Source: Archegozetes longisetosus
Taxonomy: Eukaryota; Arthropoda; Arachnida; Sarcoptiformes; Trhypochthoniidae
Assembly (NCBI GenBank): GCA_018873245.2
Contig: JAEMBT020000001.1
Coordinates: forward strand, 17,358,220-17,422,219
DNA length: 64,000 nucleotides
Direction: 5' to 3'
A program made the translations under genes and the position numbers. Each line of letters starts with the position of its first letter. The first letter of the stretch is position 1. Below the pieces are notes generated by a model. The model did not search any database and was not told the DNA's origin. It saw nothing but the letters and a program-made list of their open reading frames with translations. Of this stretch, positions 10,930 to 22,824 are shown piece by piece.

Positions 10930-12300
10930 TTAGGTCTTTTTAAGTCCTCGCACTTACTATTTTTACATTTATTCAAAAGTTGTTTGAGATATTACAATTC
11001 TGTTTTAAGTTATATTAAACATAACTACCATTGTTTGCAATGATACTCTCCCAGACGCTGGTTAAACTATATATTCCTGGAAAACTATGTGCTTCGTTAA
11101 GGTCCCGAATTCTTTGATCATAAAACGCCACGAGCATTGTTGGGCTAGGAAATAATATCCCCTTGAGCTGACGCTTAATTCTATGATAAACATCAAAGTC
11201 ACAGGGGTTTATATCAGGTGAATAAGCAGGGTGTTCAAGAATTTCCCAATCACGCCGTCCCAAATAATACAAGGACAACGCGGTGATAATGGGGGCGAGC
11301 ATTGTCCATAAGGATCACCGGGTGCTTTATATTGTGTTTAATGAGTTGTGGTCTGAGTTTCTCAATCAGAAATCGTTTAAATCGATTTCCGTAAACAGTT
11401 TCTCTTTCACCCAGAATATCGTATGCAATCACCCTATGATTGTGTGTTGCAAGTATCATCATGACCTTCCAATCTCTTATCGTTTGACGGGGGTGTGATG
11501 GTCTAAGATTGGTAAAATTTTTAAAAAATTAAATTAGTTCATTTTCAAAAATTTCAAAAAATTTTTACCTTTTCTCATGAGGCAAAGCAAATTCAGCTGC
11601 AGTTTTAGGATCCTTAGAGTCATACGATCTTAGGCATGTTTAGTCATTGCAACGATTCTGTGTAATAGTGTAGAATCTTGCTCATACTTCTCAAGGTTAC
11701 GTTTACAGGCATTCACACGAGCTTTCATTTGGAGGCAGGTAAGGGTATGTGGTACATACTTAGAGGCTACTTTTCTATATCCCAAATCTTGCAACATGCT
11801 CCATACAGTGGACACACTGATACCCAAATTGTCGGACAAGTCATCTAAAGTCCATGCTCTGTTTGTGCCATTAGTTTCTGTAGCCTCTCTCGATTCTCTG
11901 GAGTATCGGCAGTCACTGGATGACCTGATTTTGGTAAATCCTCAAATGATATTCTCTCACCAGAACGATATTCTTTGGCCAATTCTTCGACCTGCCTAAG
12001 GGAATACGCCCGCCCGCCAAGTGCGGTTTTTAGTTCATGATGTATAACACTTGCCTCTTCATCTAACAGCACTGATATCTTTATGAAAGCCCTCTGTTCT
12101 TGTACAGAAATACTCTCTCGAAGTTGGCCCACATTTGGACAAAAAACGCAATTTAAAAAAATATAACAAAGAGAAGGAATAAATACTCAGTTTTTTGCAG
12201 AGAAGTCATGTTTGGACTAAGTATCAAAATCATATTAATAGCCTCGGAAGTTATCTGGTTGCTGAGAAAAGGTAGCGCGAGAACTTAAAAAAAGACCTAA
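10930..12300 (-). mobile_element. mariner-like transposon
   Basis: A 1,371-bp element flanked by TA (10,928-10,929 and 12,301-12,302). Inverted ends are TTAGGTCTTTTTAAGTCCTC and TTAGGTCTTTTTTTAAGTTC, followed by a matching CGC..CT stretch. It carries a decayed mariner transposase on the minus strand and lies upstream of copy 3. Confidence 0.85.
11015..12132 (-). pseudogene. mariner transposase, broken, with an apparent intron
   Basis: From the start at 12,132 the N-terminal helix-turn-helix region reads SLRQVEELAKEYRSGERISF and then SGHPVTADTPENRERL. A frameshift separates this from SDNLGISVSTVWSMLQDLGY. The second catalytic Asp is in VILMDNARPH and the third in HPAYSPDINPCDFD, as in mariner DD34D enzymes. 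The first catalytic Asp region (near 11,640) is frameshifted and followed by a stop. At 11,503-11,568 a 66-bp GT...AG stretch with stops separates two segments that are in frame once it is removed, so it looks like an intron. Confidence 0.8.
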
Positions 12301-12335
12301 TATGTTCGAAAGGATAATAATCAAAATGTTTTTTG

Positions 12336-12338
<3 letters not shown>

Positions 12339-12395
<57 letters not shown>
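12339..12395. repeat. (TC)n microsatellite
   Basis: About 57 bp of uninterrupted TC dinucleotides. A (GA)n tract sits at the paralogous place downstream of copy 8 (26,588-26,617), in the opposite orientation. Confidence 0.95.
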
Positions 12396-12398
<3 letters not shown>

Positions 12399-12667
12399 AA
12401 TTTTTGTGACAATTGATCACGCTTTTATTGAGATATTTCAAACTAGCTATAGACCTAATACAGTTATATGGTATTATAAATCAATTTACAAAATGAAGTA
12501 CAACTTATCTAAATCTAATATAAACTTAAGTCACTTTAAAAGCTAATATAAAAATTCTATAGAAAGACATGACTTGGTTGAAACTGATTTCAAAAACCAT
12601 TTAGCTGAATAGCTTTTACTGTACAATTAGATAAATTTGACTATAGTTTCAAAATCTTAACATAGTA

Positions 12668-13153
12668 CAGATTGTCCAAAATAAAAGTAAACTCAAATTT
12701 TGAGTACAATTTTTCTTTAATATTACACATCGATTAGATGCAACTCATGAATAAGTTTTAAACAAGTAAAGAAAAGTCAACTTTTTAATTATAATGTTTG
12801 AGATAAAAACAAAAGGAGCATTTAAAATGGTCTTCTCAATAAAACAAAAAGTTCTTAATGATAAAACTTATTTGTTAAATAAGTCTTGTGATCGAACTAG
12901 AGAAGAATTTTCTGATAAATTAGGTAAAAAAGGTTCAACGAATACGACTATTATTGACATCAATAGCATTAATAAGCATATGTTGTAGAGAAGATTTCAA
13001 AATGCTATTTTGTATACCACATTAGATTAATAAAAGTTCATTTTGATAGATCAAATTTTCAGTATAAGAGTAATTGATATTGCGATTAAACTATCAAATC
13101 GTAAAAAAGCCTTCACTGCTTAATCTGAGTTTGGTTTTAATTTGGACAATCTG
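12668..13153 (+). mobile_element. pogo-like non-autonomous element, family B copy 1
   Basis: A 486-bp element flanked by TA. Ends are CAGATTGTCCAAAATAAAAG and its inverted partner TTTAATTTGGACAATCTG. A second copy lies at 58,175-58,646. An open frame at 12,794-12,988 (64 aa, MVFSIKQKVLND... EEFSDKLGKKG) resembles the N-terminal helix-turn-helix of CENP-B/pogo transposases, so the element is probably an internally deleted pogo relative. It lies downstream of copy 4. Confidence 0.65.
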
Positions 13154-13197
13154 TATGAGAGCTGAATTTGAGTCTAAAATTAAATTAAAAATCTTCT

Positions 13198-13550
13198 CTA
13201 TTCTGCCATAATTGACTTCTCAATAAACTTCTGTTTCAAATGGTAATAATTTTTGTAACAAATTTCAGCGAAGCCCTCAAAACAAAAGAAAAATAAATTA
13301 TTAAAAAATTAAATAAGCGTTAAATATAATTTCATACCATACTCGCTTCTTATCAAATGGAACCGATGGTAACCCTTCCTCTGTTTTCATCATAAAAGTA
13401 ACAAAAAACATGTATGAAACCAATGTAAACATTTTCAATTCTTTCAATAGCTGTTCAAAAGTATTCAATTTATTGTTAGAATATTGTTCTCCTTTAATTT
13501 TAACTGATTCATTAATATAGATATCTATAAACGGCTTCATCACTGAATCA
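13198..13550 (-). pseudogene. Choline-kinase-like copy 4, internally deleted
   Basis: Minus-strand remnant of the subtype of copy 6. It retains the last third of exon 2 (MKPFIDIYINESVKIKGEQY to VPFDKK), a frameshifted end (GAGTATG for GAAATATG), the intron, and a decayed exon 3 ending TAG at 13,198. Directly upstream of the exon 2 fragment the sequence switches to the copy 6 promoter region (equivalent to about 17,660). The missing 1.1 kb includes exon 1, intron 1 and the catalytic motifs, so it cannot make a kinase. Confidence 0.85.
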
Positions 13551-14890
13551 TCTATTCATTGAATAGATAAGACCTAATCTACACGCTCTTTTATTTAAGT
13601 GAAATTATGATAAAGTAATTGTATAATAAAGTTTTACGCATCTAATCAATGATTGAATGTTGTGAGTGAGGGACATGATTTAGTAAATAAATCAAATATT
13701 ACTTCCCATTTTTAAGGCATGAATCGTTTGAGTTGAACAACTCTAAAAATTCCAATTGATGAACAAATTTGTTAGAAATAAAACTATTTTACATTATATT
13801 TTTATTCGATGATTTCTGAAAAAACCAAAAGAGAAGTTTGATTAAATTTTGATATGAAAACGAACTGATATTTTGAAAATACATAAAGCAATAATATTTT
13901 ATCGGGACAGTGCATCAACTGTGCAAATAATATTAATATATTATACTTTACTCGTTGTTTCACTTGCTCATTACATTTATATTTTCATTCGGTGAGCTAC
14001 TCTTTAATCGGTTAATACATAGATTAACGTAAATACGTAAATTAGATACAAGAACATATGCAAACTTAAATTGATAGCTATTATTATCACACTCGTTAAA
14101 GTCAAAACAAAGATTTGCTAAAATGTCTTTGAAAATGAGCAATAAAAGTATCTATCATCATTAATTACTCGCGTCATCCTATTGATCAGATATAAACCTT
14201 GCTTACTTTTCTCAGAAATCATCTTATATTTAATATTAGGTTAGGTTATCATAATTCTATCATTTATATATCAGTTGTTAGTACCTCTGTTGGTGTACGA
14301 ATTACGTTGAAGGTATGTAATTGCAAACAAATTTTTAATGAGAAACTATCAAAATTTATTCTATTGAACACCTAATTTGTATTCATATCAATAAGTGCAT
14401 ATAATTTCATTGCTCAATCACTTCGTTAGGTTCTGTTAAACTTTTAAGCAAACGATTATTATTCGTGTGACTTATCATTAAGTGAATACAGCTGAAACTC
14501 GATATTTTGAAACCGCTTACTTTGAAGTACCGCTTATTTTGAAACATTTTATTTTGAAACAAAGTATTTTGAATAAGCTTTTAGCTGAGCTGTATAATAC
14601 TATGCACCCTTTTACTTTCAAATATCTTATGAACAATATTCAAATGTCAAAACACATATTATTAAAGAATTATTAATAGACAAAGCGTTTCTAAACACAA
14701 AATTTTACATATTTGTTTAGTTCTATAGTGCATTATACAATTTTATTAAAATGAAATCTCAATATTACTAAATAAAAAACTGAATATTAAGTAGGCTTTT
14801 AGTGATAGCTCTCCAAAAGTTCCCGATATTCATATTTTTCCCCAATTAAAATTGAATTATATTTTATTTAGATTTACATAAGTACACTGC
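13551..14890. other. Intergenic between copies 4 and 5
   Basis: 13,551-14,000 is an inverted copy of the copy 6 upstream region (about 17,240-17,665), including the segment GACAGTGCATCAACTGTGCA, which has a close inverted match near 17,300. 14,480-14,580 has repeated TTTTGAAA units. No gene seen. Confidence 0.6.
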
Positions 14891-16177
14891 TCAAAATACT
14901 TTTTCACCGATGAACTTTTGTTTCAATTGATGATAATTTTTGTAACACGTTTCGCAGATTCGCTAAAAAAATTAACAACAAGTTCAGAATAATGTAGTAG
15001 ATTAAGTATAGATACAAACCATTGTCTGACTTCTGGTGAAAGGTGTGCCATCTATAGCTTCATCAGATTTCAAGATAAGGGTCATTATAAACATGTTGGA
15101 AACCAATGCAAACACTTTGACTTCCCTCAATATCTGTTCGATTGAATTCAGTTTGTTATCAGAAAATTGTTTTCCATGAATTTTCACCGATTCTTCAATA
15201 TATGTAGCAATAAATGGTTTTATTAATGAGTCGTCTGGAAAGTTATGTAGTTTCAAGAAATCAGCCCAAGTTTTTCCCCATTCAGCAAAGATAGTGCCAA
15301 AATCGGCACCACGAAAACCATAGCTGGAGTACTCGAAATCACAAAAAACTATCTTCCCTTTGCTTTCGGTGTTTTTATTATCAGTTTCAGTGACCATAAT
15401 ATTACTGCCGCGAAAGTCATTGTGACAGAAATGAATCGGAGAATTAGTTTCTAATACACGTTCATTTAGCCAATCGATCTCTTGCTTTAAATCATATCTC
15501 TTAAAAGTTTCACATTTATATTTGTCGAATTCCTCTTTTAAATCAAACCTCTCGTTGGCCAATTTGTAAAAGTTATCAAATGTTTCGAAAATCCAGTTTC
15601 CGGTCTTTTTTATTGAAACATCCAATGCATGGATATGTGCTAACTTTCTGGACAGTTCTTCTACTAGTTTTGGATCATTTTGTTCATCAACACGAAATTG
15701 TTTATGCTTTAAGGAATTTATTTTTGATAAGAAATTAAAATTTAATCGAAAATTCACAATTATTGAACTCAAAAATACCTTGTAATAGTGTTGTATTTGT
15801 CCACCTTCAAAAATACCATATATTTTTGGTCCCAATTTGTTTTCGGATACCAAAAGTGCAATAATAACATCAGTCAGTCTTTCATATTGACCACAATCAA
15901 AATTATTGAAATGTTTTCCTCCATATAATCTTATGATCACTTCTTGTGGTTCATCATTAATAGATTGAAATGGTTTAGAAATCGCACAATAGTACAACTG
16001 ATTAGTGTATGCACCGTTTAATCGTTTGACTTGAATTTGATCGATATCTACTTTAAGCCAAACTCCTGCTAAATAGTCTCTACACAGATCAAGACATTTT
16101 TGTTTAATATCTCCAGGTGTTTTGCCACGAAGTATCTCTATTTTACTTAAATCTGAATTATCAAAATCTTCGGCCAT
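14891..16177 (-). CDS. Choline-kinase-like copy 5, intact
   Basis: Exons on the minus strand: 15,779-16,177, 15,020-15,706, 14,891-14,962; 385 aa. Start MAEDFDNSDLSKIEILRG aligns with copies 1 and 6. Exon 1 ends HYYK before GTATTT; exon 2 begins HKQFRVDEQN after AAG. Catalytic HCHNDFRGSN has Asp about 230 and Asn about 235; CDFEYSSYGFRGADFG has Asp about 256. Exon 3 ends KQKFIGEKVF. Intron 1 (72 bp) has no stop and is a multiple of three, so an unspliced message would stay open and add 24 residues. The gene is divergent from copy 6 with a 1.65-kb shared upstream region. Family role: ATP-dependent phosphorylation of choline or ethanolamine in the cytosol; the exact substrate is inferred. Confidence 0.88.
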
Positions 16178-17830
16178 AATTATATTTTTGAAAATGAATA
16201 GCTCATATCTTTATGCTTTTAATATGTATTTATTCCATAAGTTTCAATGAAATGATTTCTGCGGATGCTTGATGATCATTGTCATTTCACTCATAAGAAA
16301 GTAATAGATTAGGTTGAATTGAATGTTATATTTTGAATCCCACTATCTGATCAAATACACTGTCAATGACGAATAATTGAAACTAAAGTGGTAAGAAGCG
16401 TGTGTCGAATTCAAATTTCAGGCTTTTAATAGATTTTTTTTATTAGAAAAGTCCATATTATATTAATTTGGGCAAAACAGCCTCACAGATAGCATGACAG
16501 CAATTTAATTCATATTTTGTCCATACATAGCTATATTTATAATTATTCATTAAAAATATCTTTTAATACCAAATGCATCACTGGTTTTAATATTTAACTT
16601 TTGAAAACTCGCATAATCACAAATTGACTGACCATTTATTTGCCTAACTTAGCAACAACTGTAAAAATAGATATTTTCAACGTCAGTAATGAAGAAAAAC
16701 CTGTTTGTATATCGAATGACATTGAATCAATATCTGTAATTCATCCAAAAAGCAGACACACAAAAATTAGTGCTGAATTTTCCAGCAAAATAAATTTTAA
16801 TGACTCAGAAATTCTTCATTTTTTATTCATTTAGCAAAAAAATTGAAAAAACAAAACCTAATATATTTACATATTGCGAACGTATATCTTCAAGTTAAAT
16901 AAAATATTATAATAAAGGGAAATAACTATTACTGCCTTGGACATTTATTTTTTGAGACACCGCATGCAGCTTTTCATTAAATCTTCAAACTCAGTCCAGA
17001 GCAATGCATTGCTTGCCATTTATGATGATTACCATCATGCGATCACTGCTCATGCCGCGGACAAAAATAAGTCCCAAGACTGTACAGTAATTATGTTCGT
17101 TTAGAATACCACTATTAATGTCACGGCTTAATCACATTTTAAAAATTTGATTCGTCTTAAACTTCACTAACATTTAAAAGTTAAACGGACCTAATTCTCG
17201 ATTATAATGTTTTAAAGCTCGCTGTCGAGTGAAATATAAATGCAATAAGTAATTGCAACAATAATTAAAGTATAATATATTAAAGATATTTGCACAGTTG
17301 GTGCACTGTCCTGATACAATATTATTGCTTTATGTAGTTTCAAAATACCAGTTCAAGTTTTCGTGTCAAATTTGATCAAACTTTCCCTTTAATTTCCTCC
17401 TAAATCATCGAATATAAATATAATATAAAACAGCTTTATTTCTAACAAATATGTACTTCAATTGGATTTTTTAGCGTTAATCGTTGACTCAAACGATTCA
17501 GGCCTTGAAAAGTGTGAAGTAATATTTGATTTAATTACTAAATCATGTCCTTCGCTCACAACATTAAATCATTAATTGGTTCAGTAAAGCTTTACTATGC
17601 GATTACTTTATCGTAATTTTCACTTAAATGAAAGAACGTGTAGATTAGGTCTTATCTATTCAATGGATAATAATAATTAAGATAAGATCCAATAGAAACA
17701 GCGTGAGGAGCAGATAACTCTTCACTTCTAGTATCATATGATTTGTTGGCAAAAAATTTCAAAACTCTCAAAGTGTTTTATTGCCTCAATTGAGATCAAT
17801 CAAGAACTGTGCGAATCATTTAAGTAAAAA
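16178..17830. other. Divergent intergenic between copies 5 and 6
   Basis: Head-to-head promoter region and the symmetry centre of the array. The left 200 bp resemble the copy 1 upstream region; the right part (17,240-17,830) is the source-type sequence of the inverted copy next to copy 4. A small MITE lies at 16,932-17,082. No other gene is supported. Confidence 0.6.
16932..17082. mobile_element. Short TA-flanked MITE
   Basis: A 151-bp element with imperfect inverted ends CTGCCTTGGACATTTATTTT and CAGTCTTGGGACTTATTTTT, flanked by TA. Non-coding; family not assigned beyond Tc1/mariner-like ends. Confidence 0.45.
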
Positions 17831-19137
17831 ATGGAGGAAGACTTTAAAGATATAGACTTTAGTAAAATAGAGATTCTTCGTGGAATAACACCTGAAAATA
17901 TAGAACAACGCTGTTATGACTTGTGTAAAGATTATTTGGGGGGCGTTTGGCTTAAGGTTACGATCGATCACATAGAAGTCAAACGATTAAGCGGAGGATT
18001 TACTAATCAGTTATATTATTGTGCAATTTCTAAACCACTTCAACCTATTAATAATGAGCCACAAGAAGTTGCCATAAGATTGTATGGAGAGAAACATTTC
18101 AATAATTTGGATTGTGGTCAAAATGAAAGACTAACTGACATTATTATTGCAACTCTTGTATCTGAACATAAATTGGGACCAAAATTATATGGTTTATTCG
18201 AAAATGGACAAATACAACACTATTATAAAGTAAGAATTCTTTAATGAATAACTATTTGAATGATTCTGATTACGTCAAAATAACTTAACTATTGTGTTAC
18301 TCAAAAGCATAAACAATTTCGAGTCGATGAACAAAATGATCCAAATCTGGCTGAAGAACTTGCGAGAAAGTTAGCACGAGTTCATGCAATGGATGTTCCC
18401 ATAAAAAAGTCCGCAAATTGGCTTTTCGAAAATCTGAAGTTTTTCTATGAAAAGGCTCATCAAAAATTTCCTATAAATGACTTGATAGAAGAGTGTAATT
18501 GTCAAACTCTAAAGGAACATGACTTGAAGTTAGAGTTAGAATGGCTTCAAAAGTGTGTTTTGCAAACTAATTGTCCGATAGTTTTTTGTCACAATGACTT
18601 CAGAGGAAGTAATATTATGGTTATTGAAAACGATAATAATAACATTGAAACCAAAGAAAAGATAGTTCTTTGCGATTTCGAATACTCGAGTTATGGTTAC
18701 AGAGGGATAGACTTCGGAACTATATTTGTAGAATGGGGTCGAACTTTCAATGACTTTATGAAATTACATGAATTTCCAGATGATTCAGTGATGAAGCCGT
18801 TTATAGATATCTATATTAATGAATCGGTTAAAATTAAAGGAGAACAATATTCTAACAATAAATTAAATACTTTTGAACAGCTATTGAAAGAATTGAAAGT
18901 GTTTACATTGGTTTCATACATGTTTTTTATTACTTTTATGATGAAAACAGAGGAAGGATTACCATCGGTTCCTTTTGATAAGAAGCGAAATATGGTATCA
19001 AATTATATTCAACACTTATTTAATTTTTTAATAATTTATTTTTCTTTTGTTTTGAGGGCTTCGCTGAAATTTGTTACAAAAATTACTACCATTTGAAACA
19101 GAAATTTATTGATGAAAAGACAATTGCGACAGAATAG
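17831..19137 (+). CDS. Choline-kinase-like copy 6, intact
   Basis: Exons 17,831-18,229, 18,308-18,994 and 19,057-19,137; introns 78 and 62 bp; 388 aa. Start MEEDFKDIDFSKIEILRG. Exon 1 contains RLSGGFTNQLYYC (nucleotide-binding loop) and LGPKLYGLFENGQIQHYYK, matching the choline-kinase LGPKLYGIF block. Exon 2 contains FCHNDFRGSN (Asp about 230, Asn about 235) and LCDFEYSSYGYRGIDFG (Asp about 256), then the EWGR block. Exon 3 ends KQKFIDEKTIATE. No lesion is visible. It is the first plus-strand gene and is divergent from copy 5; its deleted inverted twin is copy 4. Length is a little shorter than typical animal choline kinases because the N-terminal extension is short. Confidence 0.9.
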
Positions 19138-19799
19138 AGAAGATTTTAAATTTACTTTTAGGCTCGAATTCAGATCTTATGCTATTTGGAAACTTTAAAA
19201 ATACAGTCAGATTTACTTTGTTTAAGTTGAAATTTCATCGCTAAAATGTTAGCTTTTTTTCACTGGAAGAACTTATTCTGACACAACTGTATATGGCTAG
19301 GTAAATTAAAATTAAAAGCTTAAAATGGCAATCTTTATTTAAATGTACTTTGGTAATTAAAATAAAACAGAGATTTGAGAATTTTATGTGACTATTCTAT
19401 CGTTCATACACATGTACATAATTTGTCACTCTAACTGTGATTCATTTTGCTTTAGGTTACTCAAAATTTTCCCAACCATATAGAAAATACTATTTTGTTT
19501 TGCATTGACTAACATTTTTCCAAAGTTATTAGATTGTTCTCTTGTGCAGATAAGCTAATTTGAATAGCATTTATAATCTTTTAATATGATAACTAGTTGA
19601 TGGTAAAAGTATTTTCAAAATTCGTCACTTTTGATGAGATACTCACCTTGTGAGATGCCACTCAATTGTAATTGTAGGTAATAATCAATTCAAGTTATAT
19701 GAGTGTTGAATTAACTAAAGTAGTGAGTAATAAAGCCTACAATTCAATTTCTACAATAATATCAAAGGTTAAATTACGGTTTGCTTGATAAAAATTTGT
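19138..19799. other. Intergenic between copies 6 and 7
   Basis: The first 60 bp mirror the region beside copy 4 (13,140-13,197); the pogo-like MITE present there is absent here. From about 19,570 onward it is the family promoter region of the copy 7 to 9 subtype. No gene. Confidence 0.55.
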
Positions 19800-19823
19800 T
19801 TTATCAGCAGAAATGATAATAAA
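19800..19823 (+). promoter_or_regulatory. Inverted GATA-site pair upstream of copy 7
   Basis: TTTATCAGCAGAAATGATAA followed by TAAA, about 120-140 bp before the ATG, and followed by GTATAAGATATAATTGATTA as in copy 9. Confidence 0.5.
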
Positions 19824-19939
19824 GTATAAGATATAATTGATTATGTACTTAATATAAAGAGTAGTTAGACACAGTACCATATCATTTTGATTCATTCAAT
19901 TAATGCCGTTCATTAGGTTAGTAATGATTTGAGCCCAAA

Positions 19940-21270
19940 ATGGTTGAGGACTTTATTAAAGTATACGAAGATGAAACTAAATACCCTAGTAGCAAAACAC
20001 CTGAAGATATTAAACAAAAATGTTATCTTTTATGTAGAGATTATTTGGCAGGAGTTTGACTTAAAGTAGGTATCGATGAGATTCAAGTCAAACGATTGAG
20101 TGGAGGAATGACTAATCAGTTATATTATTGTGTGATCACTAAATCACTTCAACCTATTAATGATGAACCACAAAACGTGGCCATAAGATTATATGGACCA
20201 AAACATATCAATAATTTGGATTGTGGTCAAAATGAAAGGTTGAATGATATTATTACTGCACTTCTTATGTCTGAATATAAATTGGGATCAAAAATATATG
20301 GTTTGTTCGAAAGTGGACAAATACAACACTATTATAAGTTAAGAGTTGTACTCAATTATTATAAAGTATTCTGACTTGGTTTAAAAGTGAATTTTAAGTT
20401 TTATAACTTATATTCATTTTAAGTATGCTTTTGTATTATTTTTGAAGCATAAAAGGTTTCAATCCTATTAACAAAAAGATCTGAAATTAGTTGAAGGGCT
20501 CGCAAAAAAGTTGGCACGAGTTCATGCAATTGATGTTCCCATCAAAAAGTCTGGAGATTGGATTTTCGAAGCATTTGATTCCTATTATGAAATGGCATAT
20601 CAAAGATTTGCCATAAATGATTTGATAGAAGAGTGCAATTGTCAAACTCTCAAAAAATATGACTTAAAGTTAGAGTTACAATGGCTTAAAGAGTGTGTTC
20701 TTCAAACTAATTCTCCGACAGTTTTTTGTCACAATGACTTCAGCGGAAGAAATATTATGGTCACTGACAACGATAATAATAGTGTAGAAACCAAAGAAAA
20801 GATAGTTCTTTGCGACTTCGAATGCTCGAGTTATGGTTACAGAGGGATAGACTTCGGAACTATATTTTCAGAATGGGGTCGAACTATAGCAGATTTCATG
20901 AAATTACATGATTTTCCCGATGATTCAGTCATAAAGCCGTTTATAGATCATTATATTAATGAATCGATTAAAATTCATGGACAACAATATTCTACTAATA
21001 AATTGAATACTTTTGAGCAATTTTTGAAAAAAGTGAAAGTATTTACATTGGTTGCAAATATGTTTTTCCTTACATTTCTTATGAAAGAAGATAAGGTAAT
21101 AATAGAAGATGTTCCGTTTGATAAGAAACGAAATGGTATAAAATTTTTTGAATCATTTCTCTTTCTATAATCGATTGATTCTATTTCGTAGGTGACCGTT
21201 GAATTGTGTTAAAAAATATTACCATCATTTAAAACAGAAACTCGCTGATCAGAACACATTTGTAATATAA
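19940..21270 (+). pseudogene. Choline-kinase-like copy 7, multiply disabled
   Basis: Exon equivalents 19,940-20,338, 20,448-21,135 and 21,192-21,270. Lesions relative to copies 8 and 9: TGG to TGA at 20,057-20,059 (the Trp of AGVWLKV); first intron donor GT changed to TT at 20,339; in-frame TAA about seven codons into exon 2 (20,469); two bases missing at the end of exon 2 (CGAAATGG for CGAAATATGG); and TAC to TAA in exon 3. The catalytic segment (FCHNDFSGRN, LCDFECSSYGYRG) still reads well, so decay is recent. It closely resembles copy 3 in the catalytic region. Confidence 0.92.
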
Positions 21271-21953
21271 TTATAATCTTTTGTTTATTAGTCAAATTAA
21301 TATCATTTTAATTTTCACATTTCAACTTAAAAAACCAAACGATTATTTGATTTATATCACTTTGAATCAAATGATCACAAAATTCAAGTAAAATTGATTG
21401 TAGTTTTGTTCATAAAATTTGAAACTTTATTCATATCCAGATTCTGAAAATCAATCTTATGATAATAATAAACCCAACATTAAGAAGACTAAAGAAAATA
21501 GTTTATATAAAAAAGTTTTGATTAGTTAGTCTATGAAAGACGAGGAAAGTCAAGCTTAATTAAGAGCGACGCAAAGCTTAAAACGAAATGATAAAATATT
21601 AATATTTTTACTTTACTACATATATCTTGTAATGTAGTAGATCACATTCTAGCATAATACATAAATTTTTAATTCAAGATTTAACTAAAAACAGCATAGA
21701 CCTGCTCAGACCAACAATTACAAAATGTTATATGTTTAAGAACAAGTTCGACGGCAAATAAATTGATACATCTTTCACCAAAATATTATATATGAGTTAC
21801 TTCTAGTTTCGAAGAAAAAATATTTCTTCATGATTTTAACATTACTTCTATGTAACAAAATTTAAAAATATAATTTGATCCCCTCCTTACTTAGATCCTT
21901 CAGGGATTTCAGTCAAAATATTACAAAAATAATGGAATAATTTTAGAAAAGTT

Positions 21954-22371
21954 TCAGACCCACAATGGATACTGATGAATGACTGTGTAACGAGTCCGAA
22001 ACACTCGTTATTATAGTTAATTCATTTTTAAAGATTGGTACTCAAAATTTCAACTCATTAACACTTGAAGAGTACATATGATATGTTCAAGACTCATATT
22101 TCTGGAAAGTGTCTGCGAAGAAACTTTGAAATGATATGCATTTCATCATCTATTCCAATAGGTCCATCGATGGTCTTCGGTGATGTGCATATCATTTCAA
22201 AGGTTTTTGCATACAGTTTCCAGAAATATGTCTTAAGCATATCAGGTGAACTCTTCAAGAGTTTTTCACTTGAAATCTTGAGTGTCATTCTTTAAAAATG
22301 AATTAACTATATCATAACAAGTGTGTCTCATTCGTTATACAGTCGCCCACCGGTATCCATTGTGAGTCTGA
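21954..22371. repeat. 418-bp imperfect palindrome
   Basis: The left arm (from TCAGACCCACAATGGATACT) and right arm (rc TCAGACTCACAATGGATACC) match for about 200 bp each around a centre near 22,160. Only the left arm is present at the paralogous place after copy 8 (25,914-26,130), so the right arm looks like a local inverted duplication. Confidence 0.8.
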
Positions 22372-22556
22372 TGACTATCGGTGAAATAGTTGTCGGCGAA
22401 CGTCCAGGCCCATAGTTTGAGGCAAATTGAGGCTCAGTTGTGTACGGTTGAACGACTGATAGTAATAGAAATAATAACCACTAAATTCTTCTATGAAAGA
22501 CAACACATCAAATGAAAACTTTAACCATTGATTTAACCATGTTCCAAGCCTTGAAC

Positions 22557-22824
22557 CACGCTTTAAAAAAGTTTTATGCTTATAGCACTTTAAAATGTCG
22601 CTTATTTGAACATTTTAAGAAATCAAAGTACTAAAACCTAAGTATGATAAAGTGGTTGAATTAAGTACCTTAATATACTATATTCAGTATTTTAAAGTTC
22701 TATTGTTGCTATTCATACATATTAATGTTCAATAAATTCACTTTAATGTACTTAAAGTATTTAAATCTATTTAAAAAATTTTGTTTTCACTTTAAAGTGA
22801 TATTGAACAAAACTTTTTAGAGTG
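22557..22824. mobile_element. TA-type MITE, family A copy 1
   Basis: A 268-bp relative of the element at 30,207-30,489, sharing ATGCTTATAGCACTTTAAAA and CACTTTAAAGTGATAT. The right end is TTTTTAGAGTG followed by TA; the left end has decayed (CACGCTTTAAAAAAG). Non-coding. Confidence 0.7.

Noticed and set aside
16640-16834. 64-codon open frame between copies 5 and 6
   Set aside because: No ATG context, no homologous frame in the duplicated regions, and no recognisable motif; not supported as a gene.
22065-22295. Two overlapping open frames on opposite strands
   Set aside because: They resemble each other because they lie in the arms of a palindrome; no protein motif.
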